64,000 nucleotides of DNA from Brevibacillus brevis NBRC 100599. GTDB lineage: Bacteria > Bacillota > Bacilli > Brevibacillales > Brevibacillaceae. Of the stretch, positions 17,159-25,054 are shown one piece after another. The DNA is taken from contig NC_012491.1 in the NCBI RefSeq assembly GCF_000010165.1, forward strand, positions 5,506,001 through 5,570,000, read 5' to 3'. Below the pieces are notes generated by a model, which saw only the letters and a list, made by a program, of their open reading frames with translations, was not told the DNA's origin and searched no databases. The translations under genes were made by a program, and so were the position numbers. Every line of letters begins with the position of its first letter. Position 1 is the first letter of the stretch.

Positions 17159-17330
17159 AAAAAACTACCCTCATAAGAAGGCATCTTTATATATTTGGTG
17201 GAGACGGGGGATTAATCCCCCGTCCAAAACCAGCGATATATGAGCACAAATCCGAGTGCCATCATTTAAACAATTTCCATTTTCGATCTGTGACACACTA
17301 GTAAGAAACCTGGTAAGACTCCCTTATAGA
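17159..17330 (-). pseudogene. Decayed copy of the tmRNA (ssrA) 3' region and its terminator
   Basis: Compared with the intact ssrA, same orientation, the stretch 17196-17265 keeps GGTGGAG.CGGGGG, CCCCCGTCC, AGCGATA.ATGAGCA and TCCGAG.GC in order, roughly three quarters identical by eye. The acceptor half reads CGTCTCC followed by ACCA. The T-loop is broken: six bases ATTAAT replace the seven-base TTCGAAT. Weaker similarity continues to about 17330 (GTGACACACT against GTGACGCGCT), and the bases before it echo the ssrA terminator (AAAAAACTACCC against AAAAAACACCC). It lacks the tag reading frame and 5' half. It may be an old displaced attachment-site fragment, because ssrA ends are common integration sites. 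Confidence 0.65.
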
Positions 17331-17388
17331 GCGAATTTTTAATAATTCAGCAATATATAGGAATCAATTGTACTTAGGCAAATCAATA

Positions 17389-18567
17389 CTAATATGATAA
17401 CTCAAAGTCATTTTTTAATTCTTCTAAAATTTCCTCTGGATACTCAGTGTATACTCGATAATTTATCATTTTTTCTGCCAGTTCATCATCAATAATTAGT
17501 ATAAGTATTTTAGACTCTTCATATATTCTTTTTCTTGCCTGTAGTAGTCTTTTAGTAGGTTTGTTTCGTAAAAATAATAATCCAAATCTTCCTATAGTAG
17601 GCTTTAATAGATACATTCTAAGTTGATTCAACTGATCACCATTAACATTAGTAGCATAGTTCTTAAATTCACATATGATATGCTTACTATCGAATTCTGA
17701 ATTTATCATACCCCAAAATCCCATTGTCTGGTTATTAGAAATAACCGCATCTCTTCTTGTATCCCCATTCTCTGTTCTTGATTGCTTTATAATAATTTTG
17801 AAACGGGGTAAAAATAAAAATTCTAAAATTTGAATCCCAATTCGTTCGTAATCCATCCATTCCTGTTTTCCTGGTTTACACCTCTTTAATTCTACTAATA
17901 AGGATTGGGCTCTCTTTTGTCTCTCATATATTTCAGATAGATCAACGTAAACTCCTTCCATAAATCCATTCAGTACTCCATAGATATTTTTATAGTGCAA
18001 CTTAGAAACCTTATCTTGTTCTACATACTGTTCTAAATTCACAAGGTTATTGTACATGTCTGGATAATTCACTTTAAATTGCTCTTTTAGGTCAATAAAC
18101 AACAAAATAAAATGGTTTATAAATTCCTCAGCATTTTCTCGTTCTAATTTAATTTTATCTTTTCGTTTCCCAGAAACTTCTCGTGAATCACTTATTTTCA
18201 ATAAAAATTGAAGAACTATATTCGCAAGTACTACATGTTGTGTAATCGTATAGACATTAGCGATGAACGATCCATGTATATCTTTAATTTTGGAAGATAT
18301 CGGGTCATTAAAAATGCAACAACTAATTAAGGTTGTAATTGGTTTCTTATAATCAAACTGATATTCCCCAACTAAAAAATCTCGTAATTCTACCTTTATT
18401 CCAATTGAAGCAGATATTATTCGTATTCCATCACCTGCCTTCATTACAGTATCTAATAACGAGTTTTCATCTTCTTCGTCTCCTAAAAGAGTCCTGCATG
18501 TATTGTGAATAAGTATTACTGAGAATATTCCTAGAGTCTTAACCTTTTTTATTAATGTTTCTCTCAA
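17389..18567 (-). CDS. Putative PD-(D/E)xK-type nuclease, accessory gene
   Basis: A 392-aa protein with AT-rich codon use (many AAT, ATA, TTA) unlike its neighbours. The C-terminal third has the arrangement of restriction-endonuclease-like folds: RRDAVISN, then HIICEFKNYA (E-x-K), then a helix with GDQLNQLRMYL, as in Mrr-like or DUF4263-type nucleases. The N-terminal 250 residues are helical and unrecognised. The start is a TTG with GGAGG ten bases upstream. It sits alone between an intact gene and a truncated copy of that gene. I infer a role in defence or element maintenance; this is not shown directly. Confidence 0.7.
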   Translation of the reverse strand: MRETLIKKVKTLGIFSVILIHNTCRTLLGDEEDENSLLDTVMKAGDGIRIISASIGIKVELRDFLVGEYQFDYKKPITTLISCCIFNDPISSKIKDIHGSFIANVYTITQHVVLANIVLQFLLKISDSREVSGKRKDKIKLERENAEEFINHFILLFIDLKEQFKVNYPDMYNNLVNLEQYVEQDKVSKLHYKNIYGVLNGFMEGVYVDLSEIYERQKRAQSLLVELKRCKPGKQEWMDYERIGIQILEFLFLPRFKIIIKQSRTENGDTRRDAVISNNQTMGFWGMINSEFDSKHIICEFKNYATNVNGDQLNQLRMYLLKPTIGRFGLLFLRNKPTKRLLQARKRIYEESKILILIIDDELAEKMINYRVYTEYPEEILEELKNDFELSY

Positions 18568-18781
18568 ATTAATTATACCTCCACAGCTAATCTTATTATC
18601 AGTACCTGATCTTTTTCGTGCATGAATCTACCTTATATAGGGATATTTGATTTTAAATTCCAAACTCATTTAATATTAGTTTGACCTATATAACTTAGTC
18701 TACCTTATCTAACAAAACATATATTTCTGTTAGTCAAATATTGTAGACTTAATGTTCAAACAAATATATTGGTTATCATTC

Positions 18782-19067
18782 TGATTTTTGCTAGTTCCTT
18801 CTCGGCTTCCGCTTCGTTGTCGTGTAGATAGGCGTACAAGAAACGATAGTAGGGTTGTTTTGAATGTTTGACGTAGCGCTCAACTGTAGTCATGTTGGTG
18901 CTGAATTTAAAAATGTACAGGTCTTTGCCAATGAGAAGGACGAAAGCGATTATGAAAAAGGTAATCCATACGATTGGGGTAGGTTCTATGTCTAGGAAGA
19001 AGATCGTTAAGCCACCTGCGGCTCCGAGGAGGAGCATGGTTAGTAGGTTACGTAGAGTGGAAGACAT
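18782..19067 (-). pseudogene. 3'-truncated copy of the 16257-16901 gene
   Basis: The first 95 codons are the same as those of the intact copy except for about two substitutions (SLRSLL against SLRNLL-type change and MNTV against MTTV). Homology stops abruptly at TGATTTTTGCTAG (16616 and 18782), after which the copy reads into AT-rich DNA and stops after eight unrelated residues at 18756. The TPR-like half is missing. The ribosome site and upstream region are conserved, so it may still be expressed as a 103-aa membrane fragment. Confidence 0.8.
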
Positions 19068-19144
19068 GAGGGTGCTCCTTTGTTTTGGGAGTATTCTTTT
19101 AGTTTAGCATAAGAGAAAGAGTCGGCATCCAGAAATTGGGTGAA

Positions 19145-19171
19145 CGTAAAAAACACCGCTCTTAGGCGGTG
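19145..19171 (-). terminator. Terminator of the ApbE/heme-protein operon
   Basis: CACCGC (19154-19159) pairs with GCGGTG (19166-19171). On the minus strand the stem is followed by TTTTTTAC, 60 bases beyond the last gene of the operon. Confidence 0.85.
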
Positions 19172-19231
19172 CGAAATGAGTTTCGTTACATTCTAAATAA
19201 GTCGTAAAGTTTCGCTTTTCCCCTCTCCTCT

Positions 19232-19771
19232 TTATAAAAAAGCATGCAGCAAAAAAAGAAAGGCAAAAGCGAGTCCTGTTCGCAAATGCCACTTCTTGTC
19301 CAGCTTCCGATACCGCAGTATTCCGGAGATTGGCACAGGGAGCAATACGAGAAGAGCCAGAAGACCGCTCACGTTTGAAAAGTTCAGCTCAATTCCATAT
19401 AGAAATGCACCCACGACATGGATGAAAATGAATGCGAGTGCCACTAAGGCAAAAGGCGTATGGCATTTACGCGCCAAACGAGAAGCCACAATCATCCATT
19501 TCTTCACGTCGTTCCATCGATTAATCAGGCCTTTTTGAAGCACAAACAGGATAGCGTAATGGGCGAGAACCACGAATAGAGCTAATCTGGCCAGAGAACC
19601 TTCATCTTTAAACATAAATTTGAACGCTTTCGTATGGAAAGTGAGCGATGGATACGGATATAGCTGCCAGAGCTTCCACGCCACAATGCCAATGGCAATC
19701 GCAAAGGCGATATATACCAAAATCCGCTCCTTCTTATTTGGTATCCATTGTCGCTTCTTACTATGTGTCAT
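19232..19771 (-). CDS. Small polytopic membrane protein, cytochrome b-like
   Basis: A 179-aa protein with about five membrane helices. His residues are placed inside or at the ends of helices (VVLAHYAILF, FIFIHVVGAF, WHLRTGLAFAF, FLLHAFL), the usual way membrane b-hemes are held. It is the last gene of a six-gene operon; its ATG overlaps the TGA of the histidine kinase gene. The neighbours include ApbE and a ferric-reductase-like protein, so I infer a role in moving electrons across the membrane. I cannot assign a named family. Confidence 0.72.
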   Translation of the reverse strand: MTHSKKRQWIPNKKERILVYIAFAIAIGIVAWKLWQLYPYPSLTFHTKAFKFMFKDEGSLARLALFVVLAHYAILFVLQKGLINRWNDVKKWMIVASRLARKCHTPFALVALAFIFIHVVGAFLYGIELNFSNVSGLLALLVLLPVPISGILRYRKLDKKWHLRTGLAFAFLFLLHAFL

Positions 19772-21096
19772 AGTCGAATATCACCTCTTGGTTGAATCAC
19801 AGGAAGTACAACAATGAATCGGGTTCCTTGTTCCTTAGAGCTTTTGACACTGATCTGCCCTTTGTGCATTTTCACAATTTGATTGGCAATGGCAAGTCCC
19901 AGCCCTGTCCCTTCGACGTTACGGGAACGCGCCTTGTCTGCACGATAGAACCGCTCGAATACATAAGGCAAATCTTCTTCAGGGATTCCGTTTCCGTAGT
20001 CATGGACAGAGCAAACCACTCTGTTCGTCCCTTCTAATAGCGCTTCTATTTCTACCTTGCCCCCCTGTTCACTGTACTTCACTGCGTTGTCGAGCAAAAT
20101 GTAGAACAGCTGTCGGATGGAATCACTGTGTCCCATCAGAAAGACGGAATCGAGCTCGGCTCTGTTTATTACCGTTACTTCTTTAGCACCTGCCTTGATC
20201 TGCATCCGATCCGCCACTTCCCCAATTAGCCTTTGAAGAGCGATAGGCTGAAAAGAAAGCTTTTGATTTGCCTCCACATCACTTCGGGCCAATGTTAGTA
20301 GATCATCAATCAGCCTGCGCATCCGGTGTATCTCATCTACCATGCTCAGCAGTACGGACTGGTGAAAAGCAGGCAGTGATTCTTTCTTTTCCTTCAAAAT
20401 TTCCGCCGAAGACAAAATGACACTTAGCGGTGTACGCAATTCGTGCGAAGCATCCGTAGTAAAGTCTTTTTGTCTTTTATAGGACTGATTGATTGGTATC
20501 ATCGCACGCCCTGAAAACCAGTATCCAATCAGGGCAGCCAGTGCAAGCAAAAGGATGCCAATCAGGAAGAACACCCATCTCATTTCGTGCAGCAGCTGCT
20601 CCATTCGGGATACGTCCTCCGCGAGGTATAGCTGCACATCCTCATTTGGGAAAACAGGACGATAGACCATAAAAATTTTCTTCTCCCCATCTACTGTCAA
20701 GGGAATGCGCATCGTTTCCCCTGCTTCTGGTGGATGTTGCATGATCGCCTGTTGAAAAACAGACAAAAGAGAACTGTGATGGGCAGGATTTTGCTTTAGC
20801 ATCTGTTGCCCTTTCGATACGATCAGGCATAGCTGATTAGGCTGCAAAAAGTCAAAGTCCATTCTTCCTTTGACTGGGATGCCTCCTTCTCCAGGTGGTC
20901 TGGGGAGCAGCATTCTCGTCTGTGACTCCTTCCATTCGTGAATGGTTTTTTCCGCGATCGATTCCAACTGCGTCTGCTCATTGCGATGAATAATAGCAGC
21001 GAGTGTCCAATACGATCCGAAGAACACCACCAGGAGGATCAACGCAAGCATGCCGCTGTACATGAGCGTCAGTTTTTTCCTCGTATACTCAAACAC
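19768..21096 (-). CDS. Two-component sensor histidine kinase
   Basis: A 442-aa kinase. Two membrane helices (about residues 10-35 and 173-195) enclose an extracytoplasmic sensor of about 135 residues. The phosphoacceptor His is in FTTDASHELRTPLS, followed by the HATPase blocks: N-box LLDNAVKYS, G1 VHDYGNGIPEED, F-box VFERFYR and G2 GTGLGLAIA. All catalytic motifs are intact. The start is a GTG lying in the end of the response regulator gene, with GGGGGAG upstream. It pairs with the regulator at 21089 and is embedded in the ApbE operon, so it probably senses something related to redox or metal state. Confidence 0.93.
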   Translation of the reverse strand: MFEYTRKKLTLMYSGMLALILLVVFFGSYWTLAAIIHRNEQTQLESIAEKTIHEWKESQTRMLLPRPPGEGGIPVKGRMDFDFLQPNQLCLIVSKGQQMLKQNPAHHSSLLSVFQQAIMQHPPEAGETMRIPLTVDGEKKIFMVYRPVFPNEDVQLYLAEDVSRMEQLLHEMRWVFFLIGILLLALAALIGYWFSGRAMIPINQSYKRQKDFTTDASHELRTPLSVILSSAEILKEKKESLPAFHQSVLLSMVDEIHRMRRLIDDLLTLARSDVEANQKLSFQPIALQRLIGEVADRMQIKAGAKEVTVINRAELDSVFLMGHSDSIRQLFYILLDNAVKYSEQGGKVEIEALLEGTNRVVCSVHDYGNGIPEEDLPYVFERFYRADKARSRNVEGTGLGLAIANQIVKMHKGQISVKSSKEQGTRFIVVLPVIQPRGDIRL

Positions 21097-21784
21097 TTTC
21101 GTTCTCCCCCGCTACATACAGGCGATAGCCGACACCCCTGACGTTGTGAATCAACTTGTGCGAAAACCCTTCGTCAACTTTTTTGCGTAATAGCTTGATC
21201 GCAGCATCCACAGCATTGGGGGTAATCGTCGCATCCAGCCCCCAGACATAATTAACAATTTGATCGCGAGTGAGCACCTTTTCTGTATGTCTGAGGAAAA
21301 AATCCAACAGCTGGAACTCCTTTTTGGTCAAAGTGAGTAATTGACCCTCTCGATAGACCTCGTGAGTCAGCCGATCCAGCGTAATCCCCGCATATTCGCA
21401 GGTCTGTTCCTGGTGCATGGAAACCGGTATCCGCCTAGTCAATGCATGAATTCTAGCGAACAGCTCTTCAAAGGCAAACGGCTTGATTAAATAATCATCT
21501 GCCCCTCTGTTTAGCCCAGTCACTCGATCATCAATTGCATCTCGGGCGGTCAGCATCAGGATAGGAGTCTGATCGTTGCTTGCCCGTATCTCCTCACACA
21601 GCTCCAACCCGCTTTTTTTCTGCATCATCCAGTCCAGAATGTACAGATCATAGTAGGTCTGTTGTACATACTCCATCACAAGCTCCGGGTCCGCTACCCA
21701 TTCCACCGTATGATACTCCTGACTTAATTTGTATCGAATCAAGGGTCCCAGCTTTGGGTCATCTTCTACCAGCAAAATGTGCAA
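21089..21784 (-). CDS. OmpR-family response regulator
   Basis: A 231-aa regulator with receiver motifs LLVEDDP, LYILDWMMQKKSG (phosphoacceptor Asp) and IKPFAFEELF, then a winged helix with LTKKEFQLLDFFLRH and VDAAIKLLRKKV. The start is a TTG with GGAGGG about ten bases upstream; it overlaps the end of the ferric-reductase-like gene by 26 bases. OmpR-type regulators bind direct repeats spaced one helical turn apart; two such repeats cover the operon promoter at 24145-24178, so autoregulation is a reasonable inference. Confidence 0.93.
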   Translation of the reverse strand: MHILLVEDDPKLGPLIRYKLSQEYHTVEWVADPELVMEYVQQTYYDLYILDWMMQKKSGLELCEEIRASNDQTPILMLTARDAIDDRVTGLNRGADDYLIKPFAFEELFARIHALTRRIPVSMHQEQTCEYAGITLDRLTHEVYREGQLLTLTKKEFQLLDFFLRHTEKVLTRDQIVNYVWGLDATITPNAVDAAIKLLRKKVDEGFSHKLIHNVRGVGYRLYVAGENESV

Positions 21785-22325
21785 GGCTACGTTTCCCTCC
21801 TAAAAAGCCTCTGATGATCAAGAGAATCGTCAAGATTGCAAACGTGAGAACATAGGAAATAAATATCCATCCGACATTCGTATCCGAACCAACACCCATC
21901 CCATGAATGAGAGCCATCACAAAAGTGGGATAGGAACACAGATGGAGCGCTCTCCATACTTTCTTGTTCAGCTTATTCCGCAGATCAGTAGTCAAAATAA
22001 TGGCAATCATACCAAACGCAGCGATCGTACCCAGTCCATTCATGAGCGGTGAATGCTCCGCTGAAAACGGCAACAGCAATTCCGCCCAGGAAAAAGGCAT
22101 GAACGTATCAATTACAAGCAGCATCGCATGAAAAATTCCCAGAAACATCCCCAAAACAGTGGCTGCTGAATGTAGTTTGTAAAGTTTCCCCTTTGTTTTT
22201 GGTGCCCATCCAGGCATGCTATAGCAAATTCCCAAGCTTACTCCTGAAAAAAGCATGAAATAGGACAGCAGTCCGAAAAATCGGATCAGCTCCCAAGTAG
22301 GCATGTGTAAAACCCATTCGGTCAT
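21759..22325 (-). CDS. Ferric reductase-like heme membrane protein
   Basis: A 188-aa protein with about five or six membrane helices. Paired His residues occur in KLHSAATVLGMFLGIFH and RALHLCSYPTFVMALIH, the pattern of the ferric reductase-like transmembrane domain that holds two b-hemes. There is no FAD or NAD domain, so it would need a partner for electrons. AAAGGAAAG precedes the ATG. It follows apbE by 20 bases and overlaps the response regulator gene, which places it in a flavin/heme electron-transfer unit. Confidence 0.85.
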   Translation of the reverse strand: MTEWVLHMPTWELIRFFGLLSYFMLFSGVSLGICYSMPGWAPKTKGKLYKLHSAATVLGMFLGIFHAMLLVIDTFMPFSWAELLLPFSAEHSPLMNGLGTIAAFGMIAIILTTDLRNKLNKKVWRALHLCSYPTFVMALIHGMGVGSDTNVGWIFISYVLTFAILTILLIIRGFLGGKRSLAHFAGRR

Positions 22326-22345
22326 AGCATTCGCTTTCCTTTCGT

Positions 22346-23317
22346 CTAAATCGCTATATCATGAAAAAAATCAATTTGGTCGAGCTCCCATCTCTCCTTT
22401 TGATGATGTGAATAGCTGACTAGATGGAGGTCTCCTGTTCCAGACACGATCAACGCTTCCATACGCGGGCAATGTTTTCGGAGTAGGGCTATCCCGCACT
22501 CCAGTCCCACTATGCAGACTACCTTTGCCCAGATTTCGCATGCAATTACACTATCCCCTGTAACGCTACACTGGATGACATCACTATTCCCAGGCTTCAT
22601 TGTCCGGGGATCAATGAGATGATGCCGTTCTTCGTGCTGCCCGTTCTTCCATCTTCGGCCCCACACGCTTGAAGTCGCTACTGCACCTTCTCTCCTGGAG
22701 ACGATCGTCAGCTCCTCATCTTGATTCCACGGGTTTGCGATGCCAATATACCATGGCTCATTAACACTGCTACCTCCCCATAGCTGCACGTCTCCCCCAG
22801 CATTGATTAAGCCTCTTTTGATCCCATGCTTACGACGCAGCCTTTCAGCAAGCCTCTCAGCCGACCACCCTTTTGCGATACCTCCCAGATCGAGATGTGA
22901 GCCTGCTTGCAGCTGAACAGCTTTCATTTGAGGATGAAGCATCATGGCGGTTTTATGGAAAGAAAACTCCTTCGTGGTGGTCGTCGTCTTCTTATCCAGT
23001 TTTTCAAAGGATTCGCTGTATCCAGCAGCATGAAGCGCATCGTAGACGAAGGGAGTAAAGATGCCACCTGTCTGTAAGCGAAAAGACTCTGCTAGTGTCA
23101 GCACCTCTGCCATTAGCTCCGATACTAGTGTGAGTCGGCCACTATGGTTATTGAGATAGGACAACTCGCTGTCCGGCAAAAACCGGCTAAATCGGTGCTC
23201 AACTTGGTAGAACCATCTGTCCACGATTTTCGCCAGCTCTTGACTCATTTGCTCGGATGAACTACGCAAAATGGTTTCTATCTCGGTATTCATGGCGCGA
23301 CAGCGATAGTGATGCAT
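22346..23317 (-). CDS. apbE: FAD:protein FMN transferase
   Basis: An ApbE-family protein of about 323 residues. Family marks are the opening AMNTEIETI, the Mg/FAD-binding HLDLGGIAKGWSAERLA, the GLINAGGDVQLWG motif and the late LIDPRTMKPGN. It attaches FMN covalently to Thr or Ser of target proteins. No lipobox or signal peptide is clear. The start is uncertain: an ATG at 23335 is directly against the AAGGAG, and a GTG at 23323 or the ATG at 23317 are better placed. No obvious target with the usual D-x-x-T-G-A-T type site is present in the operon, so the substrate may be encoded elsewhere. Confidence 0.9.
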   Translation of the reverse strand: MHHYRCRAMNTEIETILRSSSEQMSQELAKIVDRWFYQVEHRFSRFLPDSELSYLNNHSGRLTLVSELMAEVLTLAESFRLQTGGIFTPFVYDALHAAGYSESFEKLDKKTTTTTKEFSFHKTAMMLHPQMKAVQLQAGSHLDLGGIAKGWSAERLAERLRRKHGIKRGLINAGGDVQLWGGSSVNEPWYIGIANPWNQDEELTIVSRREGAVATSSVWGRRWKNGQHEERHHLIDPRTMKPGNSDVIQCSVTGDSVIACEIWAKVVCIVGLECGIALLRKHCPRMEALIVSGTGDLHLVSYSHHQKERWELDQIDFFHDIAI

Positions 23318-23366
23318 TTGCACTTCTTGTTGCATCTCCTTTCCTACTGCACTATCTACGAATCAG

Positions 23367-24107
23367 TTAAGAGTGGCGGCTTCTGGATTGTGATTTTTTC
23401 TTTTCGCTCGGTTGTGCTTCCTCTTGCGTGGTATTACTTTCTTCTGTTTGAACCTCAGTTTGGCTATTGCCCTCAACGGATGTTACGGCAGTGCTTTCAT
23501 CAGGTTGTGCAATCGGAATATCCGCTGGTGGCTGCTGTTCTACTGGTAAGTCTACAGATGCTGGAAGTTTTTGTATCCGGCTTTGAGTTGTCGCCGTTGT
23601 CGCCGAAACTACCTGCTTCCCTTCACTTTTCGCTGGCTTGGAATTCCTTACAGCTTTGGGTACGGAATTCTTGCTCAGCTGCTTTTGCACGGTGACTGAT
23701 TTCCTCGCCGGAGTAGTCCCGACTGAATGTGATGCCTCGTCGTGAGTTTGGGCTGTCTTCTGTGTAGTCACAACCACTGGTGCGAGGACAGTTTCAACCG
23801 ATGCCTGTGAGTTCTGGTTTTTAGGTACTTCGTTTTTAGGTACTTCGTTTTTAGGTACTTCGTTTTTAGGTTCTTCGTTTTTAGGTTCTTCGTTATTGTG
23901 CTCCTTCGTAGCCTCTGCCTCGTCTTGTATCTGTGGCGAATATCCCTGCGCATCCTCGTCGATACCAAACGCATTATCGTTTTTCTGTACGCCTTGTACC
24001 GCCTGCCCGAACGCTGGGTCTGTTTTTGCTATCTGAAATAAAGCCGCCAATGAAACGATGAGGCTTCCTCCAATTTTCCATTTTAGCCATTTCGACTTCT
24101 TCCCCAT
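23367..24107 (-). CDS. Secreted or anchored low-complexity protein with NExPK repeats
   Basis: A protein of about 246 residues, first gene of the ApbE operon. A basic N-terminus and one hydrophobic helix (IGGSLIVSLAALFQIA) suggest export or anchoring. The rest is hydrophilic and rich in Lys, Glu, Gln, Ser, Thr and Pro, with five tandem five-residue units of the form NE(E/V)PK and an acidic end turning into a basic KKKSQSRSRHS tail. Such regions are usually disordered spacers. The start at 24107 is chosen because the TATAAT at 24145-24150 overlaps the other candidate ATG at 24146. No function is recognised. Confidence 0.65.
   Translation of the reverse strand: MGKKSKWLKWKIGGSLIVSLAALFQIAKTDPAFGQAVQGVQKNDNAFGIDEDAQGYSPQIQDEAEATKEHNNEEPKNEEPKNEVPKNEVPKNEVPKNQNSQASVETVLAPVVVTTQKTAQTHDEASHSVGTTPARKSVTVQKQLSKNSVPKAVRNSKPAKSEGKQVVSATTATTQSRIQKLPASVDLPVEQQPPADIPIAQPDESTAVTSVEGNSQTEVQTEESNTTQEEAQPSEKKKSQSRSRHS
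23818..23892 (-). repeat. Five tandem 15-bp units encoding NExPK
   Basis: Units of TTTTTAGGTACTTCG (two later ones with TTCTTCG) repeat five times without gaps inside the secreted-protein gene. The unit is a whole number of codons, so copy number can change without a frameshift. Confidence 0.9.
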
Positions 24108-24144
24108 GCATTTGCTACCGTCCTTTCTCCGTTTCTTCCCCCAC

Positions 24145-24178
24145 ATTATAAAGAGCCAATCCTGAAAAAATCCTGAAA
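24145..24178 (-). promoter_or_regulatory. Promoter with OmpR-type direct repeats for the ApbE operon
   Basis: On the minus strand TATAAT (24150-24145) has no good -35 box. Instead two copies of TTTCAGGATT lie at 24178-24169 and 24167-24158, spaced 11 bases apart and overlapping the -35 position. That is the usual layout of sites for an OmpR-family activator, and the operon encodes such a regulator. Confidence 0.65.
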
Positions 24179-24260
24179 TTCAAAAACGGAAATGGACATT
24201 TCCACTTAAAAAATAATCCCATTAAAACATCCTGCATTGTGGATCGACGAAAAACAAAAA

Positions 24261-24285
24261 AGGCTGTCGACTTTCTCGACAGCCT
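24261..24285 (-). terminator. Strong minus-strand terminator without a known gene
   Basis: AGGCTGTCGA (24261-24270) pairs perfectly with TCGACAGCCT (24276-24285). The T-run (TTTTTTGTTTTT) is on the minus strand, so a minus-strand transcript must end here, yet the only frame upstream is the doubtful 39-codon one at 24293-24412. The rest of 24108-24510 shows nothing else apart from the operon promoter. Confidence 0.8.
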
Positions 24286-24292
24286 GGGCTTC

Positions 24293-24412
24293 CTAAGTTA
24301 GGAATCCTTTTTCCCCTTCCAATTGAATCCCTGATCTTTTGTAGTGCCCTACGTTTTCTCTTTGACACTGTTTTTTTTCTTTCTCAGTAAGCGATGAGTC
24401 ACCTTTTTTCAT
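24293..24412 (-). CDS. Possible 39-aa small protein
   Basis: The frame begins MKKGDSSLTEKEKK and ends EGEKGFLT, a Lys/Glu-rich composition that looks like protein, and its stop is eight bases before a strong terminator. Against it, no ribosome site precedes the ATG; the frame remains open upstream to a GTG at 24445, also without one. The transcript may instead be a small RNA. Confidence 0.25.
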   Translation of the reverse strand: MKKGDSSLTEKEKKQCQRENVGHYKRSGIQLEGEKGFLT

Positions 24413-24510
24413 AAATAAAATAAAACCATTCTGGAATCCTAACACACAAGGAGGTGAAGCATAAGAAGGTCACACGAGGGTATCTGAAATAGCAAGGTAG
24501 GGAAGGAAAT

Positions 24511-24996
24511 TTGATTAGAAGCGCAGCAATTGAAAAAATGTTGTGGAGTATTGCCTTACCAGGGTTTGGTCAATTATTGAACGGAAAGTACGTAAAGGGA
24601 TTAACCATGCTGGCACTAGAATTCATCATCAATCAGAAATCCCACTTAAACCAGATCATCGTCGCAAGTTTTCAAGGTGACATCCCGACTGCCATTCGAT
24701 TGACAGATTATCAATGGTTGATGTTTTATCCGTGTGTATACATGTTTGCTATCTATGATGCATACCGGGATACTTTTTCAGCTGATATTCCCCCGTACTC
24801 CGTTTTTCCGTTTGCCTTCGCTGCCTTTTTCGCAACAATAGGCGTTATTTATTCCCCTATTTTCTGGATCTTCGGGGTACTATTGGGTCCTGTATGGTTA
24901 CCCATGTTATGTTGCTTTTTGGGTATTCTTGTAGGAAGTATTTTGCAGTTTATTTTCAGAAAACTAACTCAGGGCATCCATAAACAGGAAACATAG
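24511..24996 (+). CDS. Uncharacterised small membrane protein
   Basis: A 161-aa protein with about four membrane helices. The opening IALPGFGQLLNGKYVKGL resembles the start of TM2-like domains, in which a PGxGQ turn precedes a helix. No function is known. The start is a TTG after GGGAAGG with short spacing; no better start is available. It is followed after 58 bases by the DUF3231 gene in the same direction, so the two may be co-transcribed. Confidence 0.72.
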   Translation: MIRSAAIEKMLWSIALPGFGQLLNGKYVKGLTMLALEFIINQKSHLNQIIVASFQGDIPTAIRLTDYQWLMFYPCVYMFAIYDAYRDTFSADIPPYSVFPFAFAAFFATIGVIYSPIFWIFGVLLGPVWLPMLCCFLGILVGSILQFIFRKLTQGIHKQET

Positions 24997-25054
24997 TTTG
25001 GTCCATTATTGGCGAAAATTTAAAGGAAACATTCATTGGACGGAGGGGTTCTTT

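Noticed and set aside
17196-17222. T-arm-like hairpin as a possible tRNA gene
   Set aside because: No D-arm or anticodon arm follows at tRNA spacing; the flanks match ssrA instead, and the T-loop is broken.
23818-23892. Tandem repeats as a possible CRISPR array
   Set aside because: The units are adjacent with no spacers and encode NExPK in frame.
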